The notes under the pieces are model-generated. The model worked only from the letters and a program-made list of their open reading frames with translations, was not told the DNA's origin and searched no databases. From Planctomycetota bacterium (lineage in GTDB: Bacteria > Planctomycetota > Planctomycetia > Isosphaerales > Isosphaeraceae), in NCBI GenBank assembly GCA_021778575.1, contig JAJYCH010000061.1, positions 1-11,959 on the forward strand: a stretch of DNA of 11,959 bases, read 5' to 3'. Shown piece by piece: positions 1 through 7,087 of the stretch. The translations under genes were made by a program, and so were the position numbers. Each line of letters starts with the position of its first letter. The first letter of the stretch is position 1.

Positions 1-798
1 GGTGGCAAATAATCCGTAGTCGCGGACGTGCCAGGTCGTCGGATAACGAAAACTGGACGGATGGTTGAGGATCGCGATACCGACCGTCTTGCCGTCGACC
101 GGCCCGGTATAGTCAACCCAGCTCGACGCTTTTCCCCAGGCGTCCTTGTCGCTGATCGCCTCGGCGTTGATGATTTTCCCCCCTTTTTTCGAGGTCACAT
201 CCATCGAGGTCGCCACGCGAAGGCCGAACATCCCTTCCTTGGTATCGCCGAAGGTGACGGGACCATTCGATGCTTTCACGGTGATCTCGAAGTCGAGGAT
301 TCGGGTCTTCTCGGCGGCGCGCAATGTAATCACTCGCTCATCCTCGCAAATCTTCTTGCCATCAGGCCCGATCCAGTCGTCGGTCGTCCGGAGCCTGCCG
401 GATTGCGGTCCGCCGCGAATTTCCGGACGCGAGGTCTCGACGATCCGGCCATGGCCGGGAAGCTCGCTCCAGAAATCAACCTTGTTGACGCTTCCATGAG
501 TGAACCAGAGCGACCGATGATGCGGATGGTCGTACTTCTCACCGGCGACTTTTTGCATCGGAAAGGCGCGGGTCATCTTCGTCCCGGACGGCCCGATCAG
601 TGGGAAAAAGTAGGGCTTGGGGCCATCATCGGGAATATATTCGGTGACCAGTTCGCCATCAATCCGGAACTCGATCCGCTTGCCATCCTCGACCAGCGCC
701 ACGCCGGGAGCCCGATCGGTCGCTGCCGGCTCGCCAACCGGAACCGCAGCCGAGCCCAGGACGCCAAGACAGGCAATAATGAACGATGAAATGTTCAT
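1..798 (-). CDS. Secreted PmoA-like (DUF6807) family protein, 3' end missing
   Basis: This is the first 266 codons of a minus-strand gene that leaves the window at base 1. The ATG at 798-796 follows a GGAG Shine-Dalgarno with 7 nt spacing. Residues 1 to about 20 look like a secretion signal (short N-region, then an apolar stretch through FIIACLGVLGSAAV), so the product is probably exported. The body matches the PmoA-like/DUF6807 family (PF14100) as I know it: a PYFFPLIGPSG segment, then the hallmark DHPHHRSLWFTHG with a following VDFW, and near the cut end ILNHPSSFRYPTTWHVRDYGLFA. The family is abundant in planctomycetes, is often annotated 'methane oxygenase PmoA' by name transfer, and has no proven enzymatic role; the His-rich DHPHH motif may bind metal or sugar (inference). 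Only a short C-terminal part, beginning where homologues read NPFG, should be missing. It diverges from the TrmB-like gene. Family assignment is confident, function unknown. Confidence 0.88.
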   Translation of the reverse strand, partial: MNISSFIIACLGVLGSAAVPVGEPAATDRAPGVALVEDGKRIEFRIDGELVTEYIPDDGPKPYFFPLIGPSGTKMTRAFPMQKVAGEKYDHPHHRSLWFTHGSVNKVDFWSELPGHGRIVETSRPEIRGGPQSGRLRTTDDWIGPDGKKICEDERVITLRAAEKTRILDFEITVKASNGPVTFGDTKEGMFGLRVATSMDVTSKKGGKIINAEAISDKDAWGKASSWVDYTGPVDGKTVGIAILNHPSSFRYPTTWHVRDYGLFAT

Positions 799-889
799 AC
801 CAATGCTCCGTTCAGGAAAAAATCCGCTGACTCACCTCGGACCCAGGCTCGACTCCGGTTCAGAGTACCATCAAGATAGTCGAAAATCG
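799..889. promoter_or_regulatory. Divergent intergenic region between DUF6807 gene and trmB-like gene
   Basis: This gap of about 90 bp must hold promoters for both divergent genes unless the methyltransferase starts later. It includes the GGAG Shine-Dalgarno of the minus gene just right of 798 and an A-rich run near 818-825. I see no convincing -35/-10 pair or operator. It is listed to mark the only place where the two promoters can lie. Confidence 0.4.
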
Positions 890-1672
890 ATGAACTCGAT
901 GAAGTCCGTTCCCGAGAGACCTGCCCCGATGATCGAAGAAGAGTTCGGAGTTCCGATCCCTGGCGTGATTCTGCCCGAGGACCAGTGGGCCAGAACCGCG
1001 ATCAAACGCCTTCCGCCCACCGGTCCGCTCGATTGGGCCGAGCTGTTCGGCCGGGTCGCGCCTGTTGTTCTGGAACTGGGATGCGGAAACGGGAGATACA
1101 CGCTCCAGAGCGCTCTGGCGCGGCCCGAAATCGACCACCTGGCCAGTGACATTCTGCCAGTGGTGATCCGTTACGCGACGCGGCGAGCGAATCAGCGCGG
1201 CCTACACAACGTAAAGTTCGCGGTGAAGGACGCGCAGACGCTCGTTCGAGCGTATGTGCGAGCGTCCAGTGTCGCGGAGATTCATCTCTACCACCCGCAA
1301 CCGTATCACAACCCGAGGATGGCCCATCTCCGCCTGGTGACGCCGCGTTTCCTCGCCGATGTCCATCAGACCTTGCAACCCGCCGGTCTATTCGTGATCC
1401 AGACCGATAACCCCGACTACTGGGCTTATATGACCCGCTTGCTACCCGTCTTCTTCGACTTCCACGAACAGCCCGGCCCCTGGGCCGATGCTCCGCAGGG
1501 TCGAAGCCGGCGCGAGATTCTCGCCCGGAGCCGGGGTCTCAAGATCTTCCGAGGTTACGGCACCCGTCGAGACAACCTGACCCCAGCCGACGCCATCGCC
1601 AGGGCGGAAGCGTTACCGCCGCCAACTTTCCGCAGTCGAGGCCCCTGGATCGACCTCGACTCAATGGAATAG
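890..1672 (+). CDS. trmB: TrmB-like tRNA (guanine-N7-)-methyltransferase, divergent active-site motif
   Basis: A 260-residue SAM-dependent methyltransferase. Family members methylate N7 of G46 in the tRNA variable loop. Residues 61-70 (LELGCGNGRY) form the glycine-rich SAM loop. SDILPVVIRYATRRA (86-100) corresponds to the acidic strand-2 region and following helix, and KDAQTL follows at the next SAM contact. Where TrmB normally has PDPWxK with the catalytic Asp, this protein has PQPYHN (136-141), so Gln137 sits in place of Asp. The C-terminal TxYE-type motif is also replaced (SRREI, 206-210). Length is near the usual 210-250. The start is uncertain: in-frame ATGs at 890, 899 and 929 all lack a strong Shine-Dalgarno, the best being GAGAG 10 nt before 929. 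An open frame extends further upstream, but it overlaps the divergent gene. This could be a lineage-specific active variant or a paralogue with another substrate; the fold is confident, the exact reaction less so. Confidence 0.75.
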   Translation: MNSMKSVPERPAPMIEEEFGVPIPGVILPEDQWARTAIKRLPPTGPLDWAELFGRVAPVVLELGCGNGRYTLQSALARPEIDHLASDILPVVIRYATRRANQRGLHNVKFAVKDAQTLVRAYVRASSVAEIHLYHPQPYHNPRMAHLRLVTPRFLADVHQTLQPAGLFVIQTDNPDYWAYMTRLLPVFFDFHEQPGPWADAPQGRSRREILARSRGLKIFRGYGTRRDNLTPADAIARAEALPPPTFRSRGPWIDLDSME

Positions 1673-1773
1673 TGATCGATGGGATCATCCTCACGAATCA
1701 ATCAAGGAGATATCACAAATTTCGCGCAATCATCCCTATGAACATAAGATCCAAAAAACGCCGGACCGCTGAT

Positions 1774-2670
1774 CTATCGACCGATCACTCCCAGGTCGAC
1801 CGGTTCCTCAGGGGTCAGGAGAATCTTGCGCTGGATTTTCGGCAACAGGTCGCGGAGGGCGTCGCGATAGAGGGTCTGCACGGTCAATGCTCGCGAGCGG
1901 CTGGCCTCGGCGAGGAGGCGAACGAATCGGTCGGCTTCCGACCGGGCCAAAGCCGACTTTCGAAATGATTCGCTCCGGGCAAGGTCGAGCCGGTTTTCCG
2001 CAGAGGATCGAGCGATCGGGCGGAGCTTCCCGGCGAGCGATCGAGCTTCGTGGATCTGACGATCGCGGTCGCTCAGGGCCGACTGAGCCTCGGCGAACGC
2101 AGGTTCGACTTCGACCGGCGGACGGGCGTCGGTCAGGTTCACACCCAGAATCTCGATCCCCAGGCCCAGTCGTTCGACCGAATTCACCAGCGACACGCTG
2201 ACCTCGCGAGCCAGTTCGGATCGTCCTTCGCGAAGGGCGGAATCGATCGGTCGGGCAGCGACCGAACGGGCCAGGCTGGCATCGGTCACTCGGGTCAGCA
2301 CCGCTTTAAAATCCTCGGTCTGAAGGACAAAAGCGACCGGGTCGGCCACGCGAAACTGAACGATTCCGGAAAGGCGGAGGATGTTGCGGTCGCCCGTCAA
2401 GAACTCTCCCGATCCGGGTTCGTCGAGAGGTCCCGCCGGGTCGATTCGACCGAAGTCGAGCTGACGAACTTCATCAAGCCGGAGCCGACTCAAGCGATCG
2501 ACGCCGAGCGGCCAGCCGAAGTGGAAACCTGGTTTCCATGAACCGTTGAGGACTCGCCCGAAGCGGCGGACGACAACCACCTCGCCCGGATCGACCGTGT
2601 GCCAGCCGGTCGCCAGGATCGCGACGATCAGCCCCGCGACCAGGAGGGCGAACAGAGTCCAGCGCTTCAT
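1774..2670 (-). CDS. HflK-like SPFH/band 7 membrane protein
   Basis: A 298-residue protein with one N-terminal transmembrane segment (about residues 4-21, LFALLVAGLIVAILATGW) followed by a band 7 domain. TVDPGEVVVVRRFGRV leads the domain, GFHFGWPLGVD marks the first loop, and FLTGDRNILRLSGIVQFRVADP is the typical HflK/HflC core strand pair. GLGIEILGVNLTDARPP precedes a charged coiled-coil region with Ala/Glu/Arg repeats (about 195-260). HflK and HflC proteins form large membrane assemblies that surround and modulate the FtsH protease in E. coli. The ATG overlaps the stop of the preceding HflC-like gene by 4 bases (ATGA), so translation is probably coupled, and GAGG lies 7 nt upstream. It is the last gene of the operon, convergent with trmB. 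It is shorter than E. coli HflK (about 420) and lacks the long N-terminal cytoplasmic segment. SPFH fold certain; HflK versus HflC naming less so. Confidence 0.85.
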   Translation of the reverse strand: MKRWTLFALLVAGLIVAILATGWHTVDPGEVVVVRRFGRVLNGSWKPGFHFGWPLGVDRLSRLRLDEVRQLDFGRIDPAGPLDEPGSGEFLTGDRNILRLSGIVQFRVADPVAFVLQTEDFKAVLTRVTDASLARSVAARPIDSALREGRSELAREVSVSLVNSVERLGLGIEILGVNLTDARPPVEVEPAFAEAQSALSDRDRQIHEARSLAGKLRPIARSSAENRLDLARSESFRKSALARSEADRFVRLLAEASRSRALTVQTLYRDALRDLLPKIQRKILLTPEEPVDLGVIGR

Positions 2671-3629
2671 GGTCGGACCTCGCTCGGTCTGGCCACTTTC
2701 TCGGCCGAGGCGGTCGGCGGATCGTTCAAGACCTCGTCGCTCGGACCGCGCGTCAGGAGGCGAAGCAGGGGCGAGGCCGAGGAGAGGACCAACGTCGCGC
2801 GGTCGTCGAGGATCGCGCGATAGGTTTCCAGGGTTCTTACGAATTCATAGAATTTGGGATCACGGGCATGGGCTTCGTTGAGCAACCGGGTCGCATCGGC
2901 GTCCCCTTGTCCCCGGATGCGTTCGGCCTCGGCCTCGGCTCGGGCGAGAAGCGCGTCACGCTCTCGTTCGGCCTGGCTCCTGAGGATCTGCGATTGCGAC
3001 TCACCCTCGGCCCGGAGCCGTTCGGCAACTTGCCGGCGCTCGCTCCGGATGAGATCAAAGACGGCCGGACGGACCTCAACCGGATGATTGAAACGCCGCA
3101 ATCGGACGTCGAGCACCTCGATTCCCAGCTCTTGCCGTGCTCGAGGGGCCACCAGCCCGAGAATCTCACTGGTCAACTCATCAAGGTGCCAGACCTTGGG
3201 ATCAGTCGACGCCAGACTGGCGAGATCACGATGCCCGAGCGCGTCACTGAGCGCCGCGGAGATCCGCTCGTTCAATCTCGCCTCAGCGGATTCAAACGTC
3301 GCGCTACTATTCACGAACAGCCGGGGGTCGGCCACTCGCCAGGCGACGTAACTGGCGACTTCAAGGTTTCGCTTGTCGCCGGTGATCATCTCGCGAGCGG
3401 GGGGGTCGAAAACACGCAGGCGACGGTCGATGGAAAGACTCGAACGCCAGGGCCGCTTGAAGTGCAAGCCGGACTCGCCCGACGAATCTCCCAGGACGTC
3501 CACGGTCCGGCCGAACTCGGTGACGAGGACAAATTCCGTCTCGTCGACCACAAGAAACGACCGAGCCAGGACCAATCCCACCAGCCCGACAATCAGAACA
3601 GCAACCTGCCAGCGCACCGGACGTCTCAT
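2667..3629 (-). CDS. hflC: HflC-like SPFH/band 7 protein (FtsH modulator type)
   Basis: A 320-residue SPFH protein. Residues about 8-27 are a single transmembrane anchor, then VDETEFVLVTEFGRTV opens the band 7 domain and GLHFKRPW follows. ITGDKRNLEVASYVAWRVADP is the core. The signature stretch after LGIEVLDVRLRRFNHP is HflC-like: DLIRSERRQVAERLRAEGES, then an Ala/Glu-rich coiled coil and IRGQGDADATRLLNEA, ending with DPKFYEFVRTLETYRAIL. In E. coli, HflC pairs with HflK at the inner membrane to control FtsH access to membrane substrates. About 35 C-terminal residues after RLLTRG are low-complexity and polar. The ATG at 3629 has an excellent AGGAGA Shine-Dalgarno with 4-5 nt spacing. The gene lies 61 nt downstream of the ATPase-HflK fusion gene and overlaps the next HflK-like gene by ATGA, so the three form one operon. 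No ftsH is within the window. Confidence 0.88.
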   Translation of the reverse strand: MRRPVRWQVAVLIVGLVGLVLARSFLVVDETEFVLVTEFGRTVDVLGDSSGESGLHFKRPWRSSLSIDRRLRVFDPPAREMITGDKRNLEVASYVAWRVADPRLFVNSSATFESAEARLNERISAALSDALGHRDLASLASTDPKVWHLDELTSEILGLVAPRARQELGIEVLDVRLRRFNHPVEVRPAVFDLIRSERRQVAERLRAEGESQSQILRSQAERERDALLARAEAEAERIRGQGDADATRLLNEAHARDPKFYEFVRTLETYRAILDDRATLVLSSASPLLRLLTRGPSDEVLNDPPTASAEKVARPSEVRP

Positions 3630-3690
3630 AAATCTCCTGGACAGCGAGTCAGAAATTTTTGATCATATCAGGAAATTCTCACTCTATCAA

Positions 3691-6600
3691 TCAAGGTCCT
3701 TTCGAGGCCGGGGCGATTAATGGCTCCAGCGCGATCGGTCCGTCCGGAAGAAACAACTGGCGACGACCGGCGGATGGTTCAAGTACCACCTTCTTCTTGC
3801 CGGCGAAGGCGTTCGCGATGGTCTCCCAGTAAAGCCGATGGTCTGTCAATGATTCAGCCTTCTTGCGAGCCGAAAGTCGAGTCACGAACGCATCGGCGTC
3901 ACCCGAGGCTCGCGCCGTTCGCCGGTCTCGATCGGCCTCGGCCTGTTCGGTCCGAGCGAATCCGAGTCCTTGGGCCGTGGTGAGACGCGACTCGCGATAC
4001 GATTCGGCATCGAGAATCTTGCGAAGCCGGTCGCTCTCCGCGCGAGAGACATCGCGATAGGCGTCGACCACGGCCAGCGGCGGGTGAACATCCTGAAATG
4101 CGATACCTGTGATCACAAGGCCAAGTTTCGCGTCGTCAACGCGCTCTTGCAATCGGGCTCGGGCGGCTTGCTCGGCCTCGGTCCGACCATTCGTCAATAA
4201 ATTCTCGAGCCCTCGACGCCCGACAACCGAACGGATCGACGACTCAGCCATCGGCCGGAGCGCGGCAGCGGGATCAACCGTCCCGAAGATCAATGACCGA
4301 AGCGACTCGGGATCGGGGTCGAAATGATACTCGGCGCTCGCCGCCAGTTCGATCAACTGACCGTCACCGGTCAGCAAGAGTGCCTCGTCATCGGCCCGAG
4401 CGGTGGGCCCTCGCTCATGAGAATTCTCCCAGCCAACCGCGCCGCCGGTCCCGCCCAGATCGGACCGAAATCCAACCTCGACACTCTGGACTCGACCGGG
4501 ATTGAGTCGCATCACGCGCTCGATCGGTGGTGGCAGCCGGAGATGGAGACCCGGATCGAGGACGCGCTCAAACCGACCAAACCGGCAGAGCAACCCCACC
4601 TCGCCGGGACCGATCGCCACCCAACCCCAGGTCGCATAAGTGAGAAACAATCCGGCCAGCCCGATCGAACCGATCCAGCGCCAGCGGCGGGCCAGCGACT
4701 CGATCAGGTGGCCGGGGTCGACCCGGTCGTCGAATCGGTGAATCGCTCGACCGAAGGCCATCAGGCCACGAACCGGGCCGATCGAGCGCCAGTCGCCAAA
4801 CCAGAGTAGCCGCATGCTATTGAGCAAGACCAGAAACGAACCGGCCTGGTGCAGGATCGCCGCCGGAATCGGTCCCAGAATTCCCAGGGCCGCCGACGAC
4901 ATCGCCACGGCGTTCAAGCCAAACGCGAAAATCAAGATATTCTGGCGGATGATCGCCACCGTCGCCCGCGAGAGCTTGACCAGATCCGGAAGGTTGGCGA
5001 GCGGTTCACCGAGAATGACAAGATCGCCGGCCTCGGCCGCGAGGTCCGACCCCATCGCGCCCAGGGCGATCCCGACGTTCGCCTTCGCCAGCGCCGGGGC
5101 ATCATTGATCCCATCGCCGACCATCGCCACCCGACGCCCCGCCTTCTGACGCTCATCAATCCAGGCGGCCTTGTCGGCGGGAAGAAGTTCCGACTCGACC
5201 TTCTTGATATGCACGCGTTTGGCAATAAACTGAGCCGCCGAGGCACGATCGCCGGTGAGCACGGCAAACTCGGTGATCCGTAAATGCTTCAGGTCATGAA
5301 CGATGTCGTGAGCTTCCGGCCGGACGGTGTCGCGAGCGGCGATCAGGCCGACAACCTGACCATCGACGCTGACGATCAATGGCGTTTCACCGCTGGCGTC
5401 GCGAGCGGCTAGCGCGGCCTCGATCCGATCAAGAGAGACACCGTATTCAATCATCAATCGACGATTGCCAACCAGCACCCGATGACCGGGCGACTCCGAG
5501 GACTCCCCGTCGAGCCGGTAGCTGGCCTCGATACCCGAACCCGGCAGCGACTGGACCTCGAACGGTCCGGGCATGGCCAGACCACGGGTCGCGGCTTCTC
5601 GCGTGACCAGACCAGCCAACGGGTGCTTACTGCTTGACTCGGCGATCGCGGCGAATCGGAGCACCTCGTTTTCGGAATGGTCACCCACCGTGTCAACCCC
5701 GGCGAGTTCGGGGCGGCCCAGCGTGAGAGTTCCGGTCTTGTCGAACGCGAAGGTATCGCAACCGGCCAGACGTTCGAGCGCGGCGCCTCCTTTGATCAAA
5801 ATGCCATGCCGGGCCAGCCAGGCCATGCTGGCGAGAACGGCGGCCGGTGTCGCCAGGATTAACGCGCAAGGGCAAGCGACGACCAGAACGGCCACCGCTC
5901 TCGACCAGGTATCGGGCCAGCGGAACACGTAACCGGCAATGACGGTCGCGAGTGCGACGACCTCGACGATCGGCAGGAAGTAGCGGGCGTAACGGTCCGC
6001 GGTTCGTTCGATTGGAGCCTTGCGGTGCTGCGCCTCGGCGACCATCCGCAGGACCTGGCCGAGCGTCGACTCATGCCCGACTTTCTCGGCTCGGACCTCG
6101 ATCGCGCCGAACTGGTTGACTGTCCCGGTAAAGACCTGGTCTCCCACTCCTTTATCGACCGGCATCGACTCGCCCGTCAGCGCCGATTGATCGACGCTCG
6201 AACGGCCCAGAAGGATCGGTCCATCGACCGGCACTCGCTCCCCCTCACCGACCAGCACGCAATCACCGACGGTCACCTCGATCACCGGGATTTCAAGTTC
6301 GACTCCGTCGCGACGGACCCGGGCCGTCCTGGGAGTCTGATCGAGCAGACGATGGATCTCGCGCTGGGTTCGCGAAAAGGTCACGGCTTCGAGAACCTCG
6401 CCCACCAGCGCGATGAACACCACCTCGGCCGCGACAAACGGTTGCCCGATGATGATTGCCGCCAGACAAGCCTGGGCCAGCGCGATGTCGGCACCAATCC
6501 GGCCTTCAGCGAGCGCCTCGATCGCTCCGTAAACGATCCGCCCGGCGCCGATAATCGCCGCGACCCAGACCAGCGAGATCCCTAGCGGGCTGCGCCACGA

Positions 6601-6813
6601 ATCCCAGTTCAGCCAGCCAAAAATCAGGTCCAGGCCGATCAAGCCGCCAAGCAAGACCGTCATCACGTAGAGCGAACGCGGGTCATCATGATGATGATGC
6701 TCGGAGGCTCCCGGATGATCGTGACCTTCGTCATGCGAGTGATGGTCGCCCGAGGCACCGAACGCGTGGGCTCGCAAGTGGTGCATATCGGCGGGGTGAT
6801 ATTCGCGGTGCAT
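3691..6813 (-). CDS. P1B-type metal-transporting ATPase fused to C-terminal HflK-like SPFH domain
   Basis: From the ATG at 6813 this encodes 1040 residues. Residues 1-45 are His/Asp-rich (HHSHDEGHDHP, then EHHHHDDP) and probably bind metal in place of an HMA domain. Transmembrane helices follow from about residue 48. ATPase motifs are complete: TGES (213-216), the ion-binding CPC in the membrane (314-316), DKTGT with phosphorylated Asp358, the HP motif (397-398) that marks P1B pumps, and GDGINDAP (Asp567, Asp571). The last pump helix has HQAGS (655-659) then NSMRLL. After a linker (670-710) a new transmembrane helix (about 711-733) begins an HflK-like band 7 domain: WVAIGPGEVGLLCRFGRF, GLHLRLPPPIE, LLLTGDGQLIELAASAEYHF, a charged coiled coil (915-990) and a short tail. 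The frame is continuous without a stop, so the fusion is direct. The frame stays open to a TTG at 6960, but ATG 6813 sits just before the His-rich segment; its Shine-Dalgarno (GAAAG) is weak. It probably exports a transition metal from the cytoplasm; the metal is not assignable. Confidence 0.9.
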   Translation of the reverse strand: MHREYHPADMHHLRAHAFGASGDHHSHDEGHDHPGASEHHHHDDPRSLYVMTVLLGGLIGLDLIFGWLNWDSWRSPLGISLVWVAAIIGAGRIVYGAIEALAEGRIGADIALAQACLAAIIIGQPFVAAEVVFIALVGEVLEAVTFSRTQREIHRLLDQTPRTARVRRDGVELEIPVIEVTVGDCVLVGEGERVPVDGPILLGRSSVDQSALTGESMPVDKGVGDQVFTGTVNQFGAIEVRAEKVGHESTLGQVLRMVAEAQHRKAPIERTADRYARYFLPIVEVVALATVIAGYVFRWPDTWSRAVAVLVVACPCALILATPAAVLASMAWLARHGILIKGGAALERLAGCDTFAFDKTGTLTLGRPELAGVDTVGDHSENEVLRFAAIAESSSKHPLAGLVTREAATRGLAMPGPFEVQSLPGSGIEASYRLDGESSESPGHRVLVGNRRLMIEYGVSLDRIEAALAARDASGETPLIVSVDGQVVGLIAARDTVRPEAHDIVHDLKHLRITEFAVLTGDRASAAQFIAKRVHIKKVESELLPADKAAWIDERQKAGRRVAMVGDGINDAPALAKANVGIALGAMGSDLAAEAGDLVILGEPLANLPDLVKLSRATVAIIRQNILIFAFGLNAVAMSSAALGILGPIPAAILHQAGSFLVLLNSMRLLWFGDWRSIGPVRGLMAFGRAIHRFDDRVDPGHLIESLARRWRWIGSIGLAGLFLTYATWGWVAIGPGEVGLLCRFGRFERVLDPGLHLRLPPPIERVMRLNPGRVQSVEVGFRSDLGGTGGAVGWENSHERGPTARADDEALLLTGDGQLIELAASAEYHFDPDPESLRSLIFGTVDPAAALRPMAESSIRSVVGRRGLENLLTNGRTEAEQAARARLQERVDDAKLGLVITGIAFQDVHPPLAVVDAYRDVSRAESDRLRKILDAESYRESRLTTAQGLGFARTEQAEADRDRRTARASGDADAFVTRLSARKKAESLTDHRLYWETIANAFAGKKKVVLEPSAGRRQLFLPDGPIALEPLIAPASKGP

Positions 6814-7087
6814 GGACGACTTTCGAGAAGAGGAAGCGCAACCGATTGTCCCGCGAAACCTGGGATAAACCACCCGATCGCCGAAACCAAACGCATGACC
6901 CTGACTTGAGCGGTCTGATAAGATCGTCCTGCAAAACCTGCGCGTTCGCAAGATCCTCAAGCCCCGAAATCGTCGGGGCCCGTAAGCCGAAGCTGATCAA
7001 ACGCACCGGACGGCGATCCAACCGAGAGACCTTCCAGGCGGACCGGACGATCCCGGGTGAACAAGCCGGGAAACGCGAATCCAGATT
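6814..7087. other. 274-bp intergenic region between two minus-strand units
   Basis: No convincing gene is visible here. It separates the stop of the cyclase gene (7088) from the start of the ATPase-HflK gene (6813) and must hold the operon promoter and possibly the cyclase terminator. The only clear structure is the 7-bp hairpin at 6961-6979. I see no strong -35/-10 pair. The frame of the ATPase stays open leftward from a TTG at 6960, so an N-terminal extension of up to 49 residues cannot be excluded. The extension has no recognisable features and no Shine-Dalgarno. Confidence 0.5.
6961..6979. terminator. GC-rich hairpin, possible end of the cyclase transcript
   Basis: GCCCCGA, a 5-nt loop and TCGGGGC form a perfect 7-bp stem. 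It lies about 110 nt downstream of the cyclase stop on the minus strand. No U-tract follows on either strand, so it is not a canonical intrinsic terminator. It could instead be an mRNA or operator element upstream of the ATPase operon. Confidence 0.25.

Noticed and set aside
617..889. Upstream extension of the TrmB-like gene
   Set aside because: Most of it overlaps the divergent DUF6807 gene, and the translated sequence is Ser/Arg-rich without similarity to the family.
1673..1773. Possible bidirectional terminator between trmB and the HflK-like gene
   Set aside because: Only short, imperfect palindromes are present (for example TGATC/GATCA near 1672-1686) with no U-tract, so no terminator is claimed.
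2868..3662. Plus-strand open frame opposite the HflC-like gene
   Set aside because: It is a shadow of the HflC coding sequence; its product has biased composition and no family features.
6814..6960. N-terminal extension of the ATPase from a TTG at 6960
   Set aside because: It has no Shine-Dalgarno, contains no features, and the His-rich metal-binding tail begins at the ATG at 6813; kept only as an alternative.
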